This document shows positions 52,460 through 61,034 of a stretch of DNA of 64,000 nt, one piece after another. Where the stretch lies: the NCBI RefSeq assembly GCF_003971235.1, contig NZ_CP034661.1:4712001-4776000 (forward strand), in the 5' to 3' direction. Source of the stretch: Chryseobacterium aureum. Lineage in GTDB: Bacteria > Bacteroidota > Bacteroidia > Flavobacteriales > Weeksellaceae. Position numbers and translations under genes: made by a program. Each line of letters starts with the position of its first letter. Position 1 is the first letter of the stretch. Under the pieces are notes generated by a model that was given only the letters and a program-made list of their open reading frames with translations, did no database searches and had not been told where the DNA came from.

Positions 52460-52807
52460 CTACAATCCCCAAAGGTTTTTCAGCAGAACGTAGAATGTGT
52501 GTTCTTCTTCAGTGACTTTATTATCAGCTTTGATCAGTGATTTTGCAAACTGAACAAACTTTACACGTTCATCTTCTGTAGAATCGTCCTGGAAACATCT
52601 TGCATGGAATTCAAAGTGGTCTTTCCATTCTTCAGGCTGCAAAAGAGCCAGAGTATCCAGCTCGTTGTCAAGATTCATTCTGAACGGAAATTCATCCGCC
52701 AGATATTGCTGTACCAGCATTCCTTCCTCAGGAGCAAACTCTCCGTCCACAGAAGAAAGGATCATTAATAAGTGATAACCGGCGATTGATTTATTTGATT
52801 TTTGCAT
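52460..52807 (-). CDS. TerB-like protein
   Basis: A 115-residue mostly helical protein (GYHLLMILSSVDGEFAPEEG, FVQFAKSLIKADNKVTEEE, FYVLLKNLWGL) matching the TerB/tellurite-resistance-like family. The acidic DGE and ADNKVTEEE segments resemble its metal-binding pairs. Role here unknown. Sits between tpiA and the DoxX gene. Confidence 0.8.
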   Translation of the reverse strand: MQKSNKSIAGYHLLMILSSVDGEFAPEEGMLVQQYLADEFPFRMNLDNELDTLALLQPEEWKDHFEFHARCFQDDSTEDERVKFVQFAKSLIKADNKVTEEEHTFYVLLKNLWGL

Positions 52808-52844
52808 GAGTTGTTGTATGTTTAAGTTTAGTGTTTAAATTTGA

Positions 52845-52880
52845 TAAATTGATAATTGATAATTGATAATTGATAATTGG
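52845..52880. repeat. Tandem TTGATAA heptamer repeat
   Basis: Five direct units of a TTGATAA heptamer between the TerB-like and DoxX genes, followed by CATCATTTATC words like those at 6.94 kb. Confidence 0.75.
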
Positions 52881-52930
52881 ATACAAATATTCCTCGTAAC
52901 CACCCATCATTTATCATTCATCATTTATAA

Positions 52931-54040
52931 TTAATTAATGTAGTCTTTTGCAGGCTGTTTGTCTATAATTTTTCCCTTTTCAAGGATCAGCACAAACGGA
53001 TTGCTTCTGGCGATGGTTTTAATAGCAGTGGCATCCATCATTGCATTTTTAATAGTTTTAAATGTATTCGGATAGGTGGAAATTCCGTAGATAAGAGCGC
53101 CTTTCTGGGTATTTACCTTCGCTTCCACTTTCTGAAGAAGATCAGCAGGAACATCTTTCGGATGATAGGAGAATACCAGAACCGCTTTTGGAGCGTTGAT
53201 AATCTCATTCGTAATCTCCATTCCGGTAGGATCTTCAATCTTAAATTTCACAATTTCAGATTTATAGCCTTCTTTGGTAATCACAGATTCATTTTTTCCC
53301 TCTTCAATTTTCCATGGAGAACCTTCTGCCCAGTATTCTGTTTTTTTGATGTAATCATCCTGGTTCAGTTTTATAACAGCTCCTGTTTTCTCGTTTTTAA
53401 GAGAATAGAAAGTCTTGTATTCGGAAGGATTTTTTTCAATTTTTCCCTTTTCTGCCCTGATATCAGTTCCTATTTTATAATCACGGAAATCAATGATGGG
53501 CTCATGCATAATTCCCTGAGCCATTACATAGATCATTCCTAAAGAAAAGACTGCTAAAAGGATATATTTAAATGTGGCGGAAGCCTCCTTCTGAGCAATC
53601 CCGTAGTCGTCTTTTTTACGAAAATCTTTTCTGTACAGAACAAAAAGGATAATGAGTCCTACCAGAAGGGCAACGTCTTTAAAGAAGCTCTGCCAAGGCG
53701 TAAATTTGATGGCATCTCCAAAACATCCGCAGTCGGTTACCACATTGAAATAAGCAGAATAGAAGGTAAGGAATCCAAAGAAAATGCAAAGTGCAATTAA
53801 TACGGATAAGGTAAATTTAAGCTTTAATTTAAGCAGCAGCATGAATCCTAAGAAAAGTTCCAGTACCACTACAATAATGGAAAACAGCAGGGCAAACTTT
53901 TCTAAAAATGGCATATTGAAGACCGGAGGAGCAAAATATTCTTCCATTTTGAAAGAAAAACCTACCAGATCCACAGCTTTTACAAAGCCTGAAAGGATAA
54001 AAATAACAGCAATAATAAAGCGTAATAAACCTTTGAGCAT
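52931..54040 (-). CDS. DoxX/MauE-like membrane protein with thioredoxin-like C-terminus
   Basis: A 369-residue protein. The N-terminal ~140 residues contain four membrane segments of the DoxX/MauE kind (LLRFIIAVIFILSGFVKAVD; TDCGCFGDAIKFTPWQSFFK with CxC). The soluble C-terminal part (KAVLVFSYHPKDVPADLLQK, ALIYGISTYPNTFKTIKNAM) looks like a thioredoxin-like fold without a CxxC. Known in Bacteroidota as the BT_3928 family. It follows the DUF1599 gene by 1 nt. Redox or cell-envelope function is inferred. Confidence 0.85.
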   Translation of the reverse strand: MLKGLLRFIIAVIFILSGFVKAVDLVGFSFKMEEYFAPPVFNMPFLEKFALLFSIIVVVLELFLGFMLLLKLKLKFTLSVLIALCIFFGFLTFYSAYFNVVTDCGCFGDAIKFTPWQSFFKDVALLVGLIILFVLYRKDFRKKDDYGIAQKEASATFKYILLAVFSLGMIYVMAQGIMHEPIIDFRDYKIGTDIRAEKGKIEKNPSEYKTFYSLKNEKTGAVIKLNQDDYIKKTEYWAEGSPWKIEEGKNESVITKEGYKSEIVKFKIEDPTGMEITNEIINAPKAVLVFSYHPKDVPADLLQKVEAKVNTQKGALIYGISTYPNTFKTIKNAMMDATAIKTIARSNPFVLILEKGKIIDKQPAKDYIN

Positions 54041-54041
54041 A

Positions 54042-54608
54042 TTAAATATTTTTGGGTTCGAATTGATTTTCTTTTTCTGAGAACTTGATCAAACAAAAAA
54101 CCGCGTAATTCAGCATATCGAAATAATTGGCATCAAGCCCTTCCGAAACGATCGTTTTTCCCTGGTTGTCCTCTATCTGTTTAGTTCTTAAAACTTTCTG
54201 ATAAATCAGGTCAGTAATCGAAGAAATTCTCATATCTCTCCATGCTTCACCGTAATCATGGTTTTTTCTCTCCATTAAAGCTTTCGCTTCATTGGCATAT
54301 TGATCATACAGACCTAAAATTTCCTCTTTATTTTCATTAAAGTCATTGGAAAGACCTTTCTCCAGCTGGATAAGGCCAATGATAGAATAGTTCACAATGG
54401 CGATAAATTCATCTTCCTCACTCTCATCCACCATCTTTGTATCAGTCATTTGCAGCGTACGGATCCTGTTCACTTTAATATAAATCTGATCCGTAATGGA
54501 GCTTGGCCGTAAAACCCTCCATGCTGCACCATAATCCTGTAATTTTTTACCGAAAAGATCACGGCACTGACTGATAACTTTCCCGAACTGTACTGATGTT
54601 TTTAGCAT
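54042..54608 (-). CDS. DUF1599 domain protein
   Basis: A 188-residue protein with an internal duplication: GKKLQDYGAAWRVLRPSSIT near residue 20 and ERKNHDYGEAWRDMRISSIT near residue 112, each followed by IYxKVxR. This double motif defines DUF1599. The helical, acidic character with DYG.AWR is suggestive of a nucleotide-binding fold. Function unknown. It is first in the DUF1599-DoxX-TerB-tpiA run, opposite folP. Confidence 0.88.
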   Translation of the reverse strand: MLKTSVQFGKVISQCRDLFGKKLQDYGAAWRVLRPSSITDQIYIKVNRIRTLQMTDTKMVDESEEDEFIAIVNYSIIGLIQLEKGLSNDFNENKEEILGLYDQYANEAKALMERKNHDYGEAWRDMRISSITDLIYQKVLRTKQIEDNQGKTIVSEGLDANYFDMLNYAVFCLIKFSEKENQFEPKNI

Positions 54609-54654
54609 AAATTTTCTTAATCTTCCAAATATACGAATTCGGTTTCAGATTTTT

Positions 54655-54900
54655 GAATTTGATGAGCTGAGTTTGTGAGTCTGAAGATTTGTGGGTGGGA
54701 GAGTTTGAGAGTTTTGGGATGCGGGACTCGTGTTTTAGGGTTAGAGAGTTTTAGAATAAGAGGATTGGAGGGTTGGAGAGTTAGAGAGTTAGAGAGTTAG
54801 AGAGTGGGAATGTTTTAGGTTCTTAGGCTAAAGGGTTTGAGAATGGTTTGTGAAACTACCTCTTCTAACCTCCAACCTCCAGCATCCAGCCACTAATTCT
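54655..54900. repeat. Low-complexity GAGAGTT tandem repeats
   Basis: Between DUF1599 and folP (390 bp, no gene). Multiple GAGAGTT units, including a run of four GTTAGAGA repeats at about 54776-54804, and later CCTCCAACCTCC words. Same family as at 5.3, 6.8, 10.9 and 47.2 kb. Confidence 0.7.
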
Positions 54901-54940
54901 AATTTTTAGTTTTAACATCTCAGAAAAACTCATAAATCAC

Positions 54941-54948
54941 TAATTTTG
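54941..54948 (+). promoter_or_regulatory. -7 promoter element of folP
   Basis: TAATTTTG, exact TAnnTTTG, 51 nt before the annotated ATG. Confidence 0.6.
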
Positions 54949-54998
54949 CACTACAGAAATCATTCATCAATTATCATTTATCAATCATCATCCAACTC

Positions 54999-55865
54999 AT
55001 GCTCTCCAACTCTCCAACTCTCCAACCCTCCAACGCTCTCACCTATTCTATCAACTGCAATGGTCGTTTAGTACAACTGGACACTCCAAAAATCATGGGA
55101 ATCCTCAATATGACACCAGATTCATTCTCTGATGGCGGGAAATTCAATAATGAAAAATCTGCACTGAAACATGCAGAAAAATTACTGAAGGACGGAGCAG
55201 AAATATTGGATATCGGTCCCCAATCTACACGTCCCAATGCAGAATTTTTGACCGCTGAAGAAGAAATAAAAAGACTTGGAAATCTCATTTCTCTGATCAA
55301 AAAAGAATTTCCGGAAGTGCTGATTTCCCTTGATACTTTTTATGCAGAAACAGTACAATTCGGATTCAATGAAGGGATAGATCTGATTAATGATATTTCA
55401 GGAGGTCAGTATGATCCCAAAATGTTTGATACGGCTGCGGAAACAAAGCTTCCTTACATTTTAATGCATGTGAATCCTTCCTATCAAACCATGCATGATA
55501 AAATAAAATTCGAAGATATTACGCTGGAAGTGAACCGGTATTTTTCTGAAAAAACGAAAGAACTTTTAGAAAAAGGAGTGAAAGATATCATTCTTGATCC
55601 CGGCTTTGGTTTCGGAAAAACAGTTGATGACCAGATGAAAATGATCAACGAAGTTGAATACCTTGGATTCGGAAAATTTCCACTTTTGATAGGGATTTCC
55701 AGGAAGTCATTTATTTACAAACCACTTGGCAAATCACCGCTGGACATCAATGAAGAAACACAGAAGCTTCACTGGGAAGTATTGGAGCAGGGCGCAAAGA
55801 TTTTAAGGGTACATGATGCAGCTGCCGCAAAGGAAACTGTAACCCGGTTTTTACGAAAAAAATAA
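54999..55865 (+). CDS. folP: Dihydropteroate synthase
   Basis: Couples p-aminobenzoate to dihydropterin pyrophosphate in folate synthesis. Core motifs: IMGILNMTPDSFSDGG, IGPQSTRPNAEF, NDISGG, DPGFGFGKT and GISRKSFI. Oddity: the first ~14 residues (MLSNSPTLQPSNALT) are encoded by CTCTCCAAC-type repeat DNA of the dispersed family; the enzyme-like sequence begins near YSINCNGRLVQL. The repeat therefore supplies the only convincing start codon, unless initiation is at a non-ATG codon nearer YSINC. Confidence 0.95.
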   Translation: MLSNSPTLQPSNALTYSINCNGRLVQLDTPKIMGILNMTPDSFSDGGKFNNEKSALKHAEKLLKDGAEILDIGPQSTRPNAEFLTAEEEIKRLGNLISLIKKEFPEVLISLDTFYAETVQFGFNEGIDLINDISGGQYDPKMFDTAAETKLPYILMHVNPSYQTMHDKIKFEDITLEVNRYFSEKTKELLEKGVKDIILDPGFGFGKTVDDQMKMINEVEYLGFGKFPLLIGISRKSFIYKPLGKSPLDINEETQKLHWEVLEQGAKILRVHDAAAAKETVTRFLRKK

Positions 55866-55881
55866 AAAGTGTTAAAAAAAC

Positions 55882-55911
55882 TTGTGAGTAATTAAAAAGT
55901 TTATACATTTG
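55882..55911 (+). promoter_or_regulatory. Promoter of the ilv operon
   Basis: -33 TTG at 55882-55884 and exact -7 TACATTTG at 55904-55911, spaced 19 nt: a full Bacteroidota-type promoter. The leader peptide ATG begins 4 nt later. Confidence 0.8.
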
Positions 55912-55915
55912 CAAT

Positions 55916-55999
55916 ATGAATTTTACGAATCAGAAAAATAGCATTGTCATTTCTATTATTGCTGTTGTTATTAGCAACAGTAAGGAAACGGCATTTTAA
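55916..55999 (+). CDS. ilv leader peptide 1 (27 aa)
   Basis: MNFTNQKN followed by SIVISIIAVVIS: five Ile and three Val codons in a 10-residue stretch. It ends KETAF and TAA. The ATG is 4 nt from the -7 element, so the message is probably leaderless. The antiterminator strand GAAACGG (55985-55991) covers the codons just before the stop and can pair with CCGTTTC (56029-56035) in the terminator. Stalling at Ile/Val codons would free it. Confidence 0.78.
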   Translation: MNFTNQKNSIVISIIAVVISNSKETAF

Positions 56000-56025
56000 A
56001 TATATTTAAATTTAAATTATATATG

Positions 56026-56058
56026 AAACCGTTTCACATGATGAAACGGTTTTTTTTT
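56026..56058 (+). terminator. ilv attenuator terminator 1
   Basis: AAACCGTTTCA pairs with TGAAACGGTTT (11 bp, 5-nt loop), followed by nine T ending at 56058. Lies after leader 1 and before leader 2. Confidence 0.88.
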
Positions 56059-56082
56059 GTTTTAATTTTTATAGTAAAAAGT

Positions 56083-56139
56083 ATGTATCAGTTATTATCA
56101 GTAATTATTATCGTCATTATTATTCCCTTGCGCTTGTGA
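56083..56139 (+). CDS. ilv leader peptide 2 (18 aa)
   Basis: MYQLLSVIIIVIIIPLRL: six Ile, two Val and four Leu codons. Preceded by an A-rich start region (GTAAAAAGT). The antiterminator strand TTGTGAGA (56134-56141), which overlaps the last Leu codon and TGA stop, pairs perfectly over 8 nt with TCTCACAA (56175-56182) in the following terminator. A second, independent attenuator in tandem with the first. Confidence 0.78.
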   Translation: MYQLLSVIIIVIIIPLRL

Positions 56140-56169
56140 GAAGGAAAGTGTATGACTGTACATATATTG

Positions 56170-56200
56170 AGCCCTCTCACAACGTGAGAGGGCTTTTTTT
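56170..56200 (+). terminator. ilv attenuator terminator 2
   Basis: AGCCCTCTCAC pairs with GTGAGAGGGCT (11 bp, loop AAC), then seven T. It is 33 nt before the ilvE start. Confidence 0.9.
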
Positions 56201-56232
56201 ATTCCCATTTAATTTTTTTTAAACCTTATAAC

Positions 56233-57105
56233 ATGTATTACAACGACGACACTACCATCTACTTTGACGGAAAATTTATGAAAGCGAAAGATGCCGGAAC
56301 CGATCTTTATGGGCAATCACTTCACTATGGATACTCTGTTTTTGAAGGAATTAAATCCTACAGCACAGATCAGGGAACCAAGGTCTTCAAAGCAAAAGAA
56401 CACTACGAGAGGCTGAAAAGATCCGCAGAACTCATGCACATTCCCTTCGATTATTCTGTAGAACAGCTTACAGATCTCACCTATGAACTTCTGGAACGTA
56501 ACGGTTTCACAGATGCTTATATCCGTCCGCTGGTTACGTGTTCACCCAATATGTCACTTTCAAAAGGACAAAAATCTTACCTGTCACTTCTTGCCTGGGA
56601 ATGGAATAACGGATATCTGGCAGATAAAATGAAAATTATGACTTCCCCTTTTCAACGCCCTAATCCTAAAGCCTTCAAGGTTGAAGCCAAGGTAGGAGGA
56701 CATTATGTAAACTCCATCTTAGCCTGCCAGGATGCCAAAGATAAAGGGTATGATGAGGCACTGGTTCTGGATGAAAGCGGAAATGTAGCCGAAAGTTCAG
56801 GTGCCAATGTTTTTTATGAAAAAGACGGAGTATTATATACGCCCGCCAAAGGAAGCATCCTGCCGGGAATCACAAGGCAGACCGTTTTTGAAATCTGCGA
56901 AAAGCTTGATATTCCAGTGAAGGAAACCTTTTTTAAACCGGAAGAAATGCGTGGAGCAGATGCGGGTTTTTTCTGTGGTACAGCAGCCGAAATTGTTGCC
57001 CTGGATTCTCTTGATGATGTTCCATTTACAGGAAACTGGGAAGAGACCGCTAGCGGAAGAGTACAGCAGGCCTATTTGAAATTGGTAAGAGTTCTGTCAT
57101 TGTAA
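56233..57105 (+). CDS. ilvE: Branched-chain amino acid aminotransferase
   Basis: Last step of Ile/Val/Leu synthesis, a fold-type IV PLP enzyme. The 290-residue protein has the LHYGYSVFEGIKSYSTD start, the VEAKVGGHYVNSILACQDAK segment around the PLP lysine, and the ESSGANVFYEKDGVLYTPA and GITRQTVFEIC motifs. First structural gene of the ilv operon, placed after two attenuators. Confidence 0.95.
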   Translation: MYYNDDTTIYFDGKFMKAKDAGTDLYGQSLHYGYSVFEGIKSYSTDQGTKVFKAKEHYERLKRSAELMHIPFDYSVEQLTDLTYELLERNGFTDAYIRPLVTCSPNMSLSKGQKSYLSLLAWEWNNGYLADKMKIMTSPFQRPNPKAFKVEAKVGGHYVNSILACQDAKDKGYDEALVLDESGNVAESSGANVFYEKDGVLYTPAKGSILPGITRQTVFEICEKLDIPVKETFFKPEEMRGADAGFFCGTAAEIVALDSLDDVPFTGNWEETASGRVQQAYLKLVRVLSL

Positions 57106-57285
57106 ATTTTTAAGATTTAAATAGTTGATTATCATATTAATACATCTATTTCATTAACGGTTGAATATTGTAGTTTTTAGAAAAACCGGAAATGAAAAGA
57201 ATATTACAAAATGTAGTTTTGGATCGGAATTTAGTAAAGAACTCCATTTTAATACGAGGAAAAGAACAGAAAATGCAGGAAAAAT

Positions 57286-58968
57286 ATGTTAAATAAATAT
57301 TCAAAAACATTCACGCAGAACAGTGAGCAACCCGCAGCCAAAGCAATGTTGTACGGGATAGGATTTACAGAAGAAGATATGCACAAGGCTCAGGTCGGAA
57401 TTGCCAGTATGGGCTATGACGGAAACACCTGCAATATGCATTTGAATGATCTGGCTCAGGTAGTAAAAAAAGGAACATGGAATCATGGATTAGCCGGATT
57501 GATCTTTAACACCATCGGAGTAAGTGACGGAATGAGCAACGGAACGGAGGGTATGCGCTATTCCCTTGTAAGCCGTGACGTGATTGCAGACAGTATAGAA
57601 GCCATTTGTGGAGCACAGTACTATGATGGTCTGATTGCTTTACCCGGCTGCGACAAAAATATGCCGGGAACCATCATCGCCATGGGAAGACTCAACAGGC
57701 CGTCCATCATGGTGTACGGAGGAACCATTGCTCCCGGCTGCTACAAAGGAGAACAGCTTAATATCGTTTCGGCCTTTGAAGCATTGGGTAAAAAGATTGC
57801 AGGAGAAATCACAGAAGAAGATTTTGATTGTGTGGTAAAAAACTCCTGTCCCGGAGCAGGCGCCTGCGGCGGAATGTATACCGCCAATACAATGGCTTCC
57901 GCAATAGAAGCATTGGGAATGAGCCTTCCATATTCTTCTTCCAACCCGGCTTTAAGCAAAGAAAAACAGGAAGAGTGCCTTGAAGCTGGAAAATATCTGA
58001 AAGTATTACTGGAAAAAGATATTAAACCTTCAGATATCATGACCCGCAAAGCTTTCGAGAATGCGCTTCGCATGATTGTTATTCTCGGAGGAAGCACCAA
58101 TGCTGTTCTACACTTTATAGCCATGGCAAAAAGCGTAGGAGTGCCGCTTACTCAGGATGATTTCCAGAAAATGAGTGATAAAACTCCGGTACTGGCAGAT
58201 CTGAAACCCAGCGGAAAGTACCTGATGCAGGACCTTTATGAACACGGAGGAATACCATCCGTAATGAAATACCTTTTAAATCAGGGATTATTACACGGCG
58301 ATTGCTTAACGGTGACTGGAAAAACATTAGCAGAGAATTTAGAAAATGTCCCCGATCTGGATTTTAATACTCAAAAAATTATTAAACCCTTATCAGAACC
58401 CGTAAAAGAGACAGGACACCTGAGAATATTATACGGAAACCTTGCTGAAAAAGGAAGTGTAGCCAAGATCACAGGAAAAGAAGGCGAACGTTTCGTAGGA
58501 AAAGCCCGTGTATTTGATGGTGAAAAAAATCTGATCAGAGGAATTCAGGATGGAACCGTACAGCATGGCGATGTCATTGTCATCCGTCATGAAGGACCGA
58601 AAGGAGCTCCCGGAATGCCGGAAATGCTGAAGCCCACCAGCGCACTGATAGGAGCAGGCCTGGGAAGCAGTGTAGCCCTGATTACAGACGGAAGATTCAG
58701 CGGAGGAACCCATGGCTTTGTAGTAGGACACATCACACCGGAAGCCCATGAAGGGGGGCTTATCGCTTTTGTAAACAATGATGACCTGATTGAAATTGAT
58801 GCTGTAAACAACACCATACAGCTCAAAGTTTCAGAAGAAGAAATAGAAAGAAGAAAAAAAGGCTGGCAAAAACCGCCCCTTAAAGTACAGAAAGGATTGC
58901 TTTATAAATATGCACTTACAGTATCATCAGCGGCAGAAGGCTGTGTAACAGACGAAATCACTCAATAA
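57286..58968 (+). CDS. ilvD: Dihydroxy-acid dehydratase
   Basis: Dehydrates 2,3-dihydroxy acids to 2-oxo acids; an Fe-S enzyme. The 560-residue protein has the cluster cysteines in GLIALPGCDKNMPG and SCPGAGACGGMYTANTM, and a GGSTNAVLH stretch. The ATG at 57286 has a good purine-rich AGGAAA site. The 180-bp gap after ilvE is AT-rich; it contains a 34-codon open frame that overlaps the start and is judged spurious. Confidence 0.96.
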   Translation: MLNKYSKTFTQNSEQPAAKAMLYGIGFTEEDMHKAQVGIASMGYDGNTCNMHLNDLAQVVKKGTWNHGLAGLIFNTIGVSDGMSNGTEGMRYSLVSRDVIADSIEAICGAQYYDGLIALPGCDKNMPGTIIAMGRLNRPSIMVYGGTIAPGCYKGEQLNIVSAFEALGKKIAGEITEEDFDCVVKNSCPGAGACGGMYTANTMASAIEALGMSLPYSSSNPALSKEKQEECLEAGKYLKVLLEKDIKPSDIMTRKAFENALRMIVILGGSTNAVLHFIAMAKSVGVPLTQDDFQKMSDKTPVLADLKPSGKYLMQDLYEHGGIPSVMKYLLNQGLLHGDCLTVTGKTLAENLENVPDLDFNTQKIIKPLSEPVKETGHLRILYGNLAEKGSVAKITGKEGERFVGKARVFDGEKNLIRGIQDGTVQHGDVIVIRHEGPKGAPGMPEMLKPTSALIGAGLGSSVALITDGRFSGGTHGFVVGHITPEAHEGGLIAFVNNDDLIEIDAVNNTIQLKVSEEEIERRKKGWQKPPLKVQKGLLYKYALTVSSAAEGCVTDEITQ

Positions 58969-58973
58969 AAAAT

Positions 58974-60698
58974 ATGGAAAACCTGAATATATCAACAGAA
59001 ATACAACTGAGCGGAAGCCGGATCATTCTTGAAGCTTTTCTGCAGGAAGGGGTGAAAACCGTTTTCGGATATCCGGGAGGTGCTATTATTCCTATTTATG
59101 ATGCTCTTTACGACTATAAAGAGAACCTGAAACATATCCTTGTCCGCCATGAACAGGCAGCGGTACATGCCGCACAAGGGCTGGCAAGAGTCTCAGGAGA
59201 AGTTGGGGTTGTTCTTGCTACCAGCGGGCCCGGAGCGACCAATCTTGTGACAGGGCTTGCAGATGCGCTATTGGACAATACTCCTTTGGTATGTATTACA
59301 GGGCAGGTTTTTGAACACCTTCTGGGAACAGATGCCTTTCAGGAAATTGATGTAATGAACGTCACCAGCCCCGTTACCAAATGGAATTATCAGGTGACCG
59401 ATGCCAATGAGCTTCCGGAAGTATTGGCAAAAGCATTCTATATTGCCAAATCTGGACGTCCCGGTCCGGTACTGATTGATGTGACCAAAAATGCTCAATT
59501 GCAGTCTGTTGCATACAAAGGGTATTCAAAATGTCATTCATTGAGAAGTTATAAACCGGATCCGGATCCGTGTTTGGAAAATATTGCGCAGGCTGCAGAA
59601 CTTATTAATAATGCAGAGAAGCCGTTCATTATAGCAGGTCAGGGGATTATGCTGGGAAAAGCTGAAAAAGAATTTTTGCAGTTTGCAGAAAAATCAGGGA
59701 TTCCGGTAGCATGGACGGTTCTAGGAATGAGCGCTATTCCCACTAACCACCTACAAGCTGTAGGAATGGTAGGAATGCACGGAAATTATGGTCCGAATAT
59801 CTTAACCAACGAATGTGATGTTCTAATTGCTGTCGGAATGAGGTTCGATGACCGTGTAACCGGAAGACTGGATCAATATGCAAAACAGGCACAAATTATT
59901 CACCTGGATATTGATAACGCAGAGATTAATAAAAATGTAACAGTGGATGTTCCGGTTCTTGGGAACTGTAAGCATACCCTTCCTCTTCTTACAGAAAGAA
60001 TTGTAAAAAGAGAACATCACAGCTGGCATGAAAGATTTAAAAAATGTCATGAAATTGAAAGTATCAATCTGATCCATACAGAGCTTTATCCGGAAGAAGG
60101 AGAAATTACAATGGGAGAAGTGATCCGTTACCTGAATGAGATGACAAAGGGGGAGGCCGTGATTGTAACCGATGTGGGGCAGCACCAGATGGCAACATGC
60201 CGTTATTCGCAATTCAAACATTCCCGAACCAATGTCACCAGCGGAGGACTGGGAACCATGGGATTCTGCCTTCCCGCAGCGATAGGAGCATCTTATGCTG
60301 AGACCCAAAGACCTGTAATTGCCGTAATGGGTGATGGCGGAGCTCAGATGAATATTCAGGAGCTGGGAACCATTATGCAGTATCATCCCGAAGTCAAGAT
60401 ATTAATCCTGAATAACTGTTATCTGGGAATGGTAAGACAGTGGCAGGAACTGTTTCATGAAGAAAGATATTCTTCAGTAGATATCCAAAGTCCTGATTTT
60501 GTTCAGGTAGCCAAAGGATATAACATCTCAGGAAAGAAAGTGTCGGACAGGGAAGACCTGAAATGGGCACTCCGTGAAATGCTTGATCACAAAGGATCTT
60601 TCCTCCTTGAAGTGATGACAGGAAAAGAACACAACGTATTTCCGATGATTCCCCAGGGAAAAAGTGTTTCGGAAATTGTATTAAATAATAAAGTTTAA
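58974..60698 (+). CDS. ilvB: Acetolactate synthase large subunit
   Basis: First common step of Val/Leu and Ile synthesis; ThDP enzyme. The 574-residue protein has GYPGGAIIPIYDAL, the catalytic Glu in VRHEQAAVHAAQGLAR, the ThDP motif region GDGGAQMNIQELGT and the C-terminal NNCYLGMVRQW. It begins 5 nt after ilvD and is followed by the short regulatory subunit. Confidence 0.96.
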   Translation: MENLNISTEIQLSGSRIILEAFLQEGVKTVFGYPGGAIIPIYDALYDYKENLKHILVRHEQAAVHAAQGLARVSGEVGVVLATSGPGATNLVTGLADALLDNTPLVCITGQVFEHLLGTDAFQEIDVMNVTSPVTKWNYQVTDANELPEVLAKAFYIAKSGRPGPVLIDVTKNAQLQSVAYKGYSKCHSLRSYKPDPDPCLENIAQAAELINNAEKPFIIAGQGIMLGKAEKEFLQFAEKSGIPVAWTVLGMSAIPTNHLQAVGMVGMHGNYGPNILTNECDVLIAVGMRFDDRVTGRLDQYAKQAQIIHLDIDNAEINKNVTVDVPVLGNCKHTLPLLTERIVKREHHSWHERFKKCHEIESINLIHTELYPEEGEITMGEVIRYLNEMTKGEAVIVTDVGQHQMATCRYSQFKHSRTNVTSGGLGTMGFCLPAAIGASYAETQRPVIAVMGDGGAQMNIQELGTIMQYHPEVKILILNNCYLGMVRQWQELFHEERYSSVDIQSPDFVQVAKGYNISGKKVSDREDLKWALREMLDHKGSFLLEVMTGKEHNVFPMIPQGKSVSEIVLNNKV

Positions 60699-60708
60699 AA
60701 ATAAATAG

Positions 60709-60990
60709 ATGAAAACAGATCATAAAGAATACACCATTACAGCGTATACGGAAGATTATTTAGGATTGATCAGCCGCATCAATGCTATTTTTTCAAGAAG
60801 AAGAATTTCTCTGGTAACCTTCAATGTAGGTCCTTCGGAGATAGAAAAAGTAAAAAAGTTTGTTATCGTAATCAGGGAAACAGAAGATTCTGTTCAGAAA
60901 ATCAGCAGACAAATGGAAAAGCAGGTAGACGTTCTGGAAGTACATTACCACAGAACTCCATACCTGACGGCAGTAGAATATGCCAGTTAA
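60709..60990 (+). CDS. ilvN: Acetolactate synthase small subunit, single ACT domain
   Basis: Regulatory subunit with one ACT domain (YTITAYTEDYLGLISRINAI, then RRISLVTFNVGPSE) and a short tail. At 93 residues it is about the size of E. coli IlvN and lacks the second C-terminal domain of IlvH-type proteins (roughly 160 residues or more). It binds valine-like effectors in other species; whether this short form does is not known. Located between ilvB and ilvC. Confidence 0.9.
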   Translation: MKTDHKEYTITAYTEDYLGLISRINAIFSRRRISLVTFNVGPSEIEKVKKFVIVIRETEDSVQKISRQMEKQVDVLEVHYHRTPYLTAVEYAS

Positions 60991-61034
60991 CACAAAAATT
61001 AAATCACAATCAACAATAAATAAAATCAAAAAAA

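Noticed and set aside
57192..57296. 34-codon frame between ilvE and ilvD, a possible third leader peptide
   Set aside because: It is not enriched in branched-chain codons in the way the two true leaders are, it has no following terminator, and it overlaps the ilvD start.
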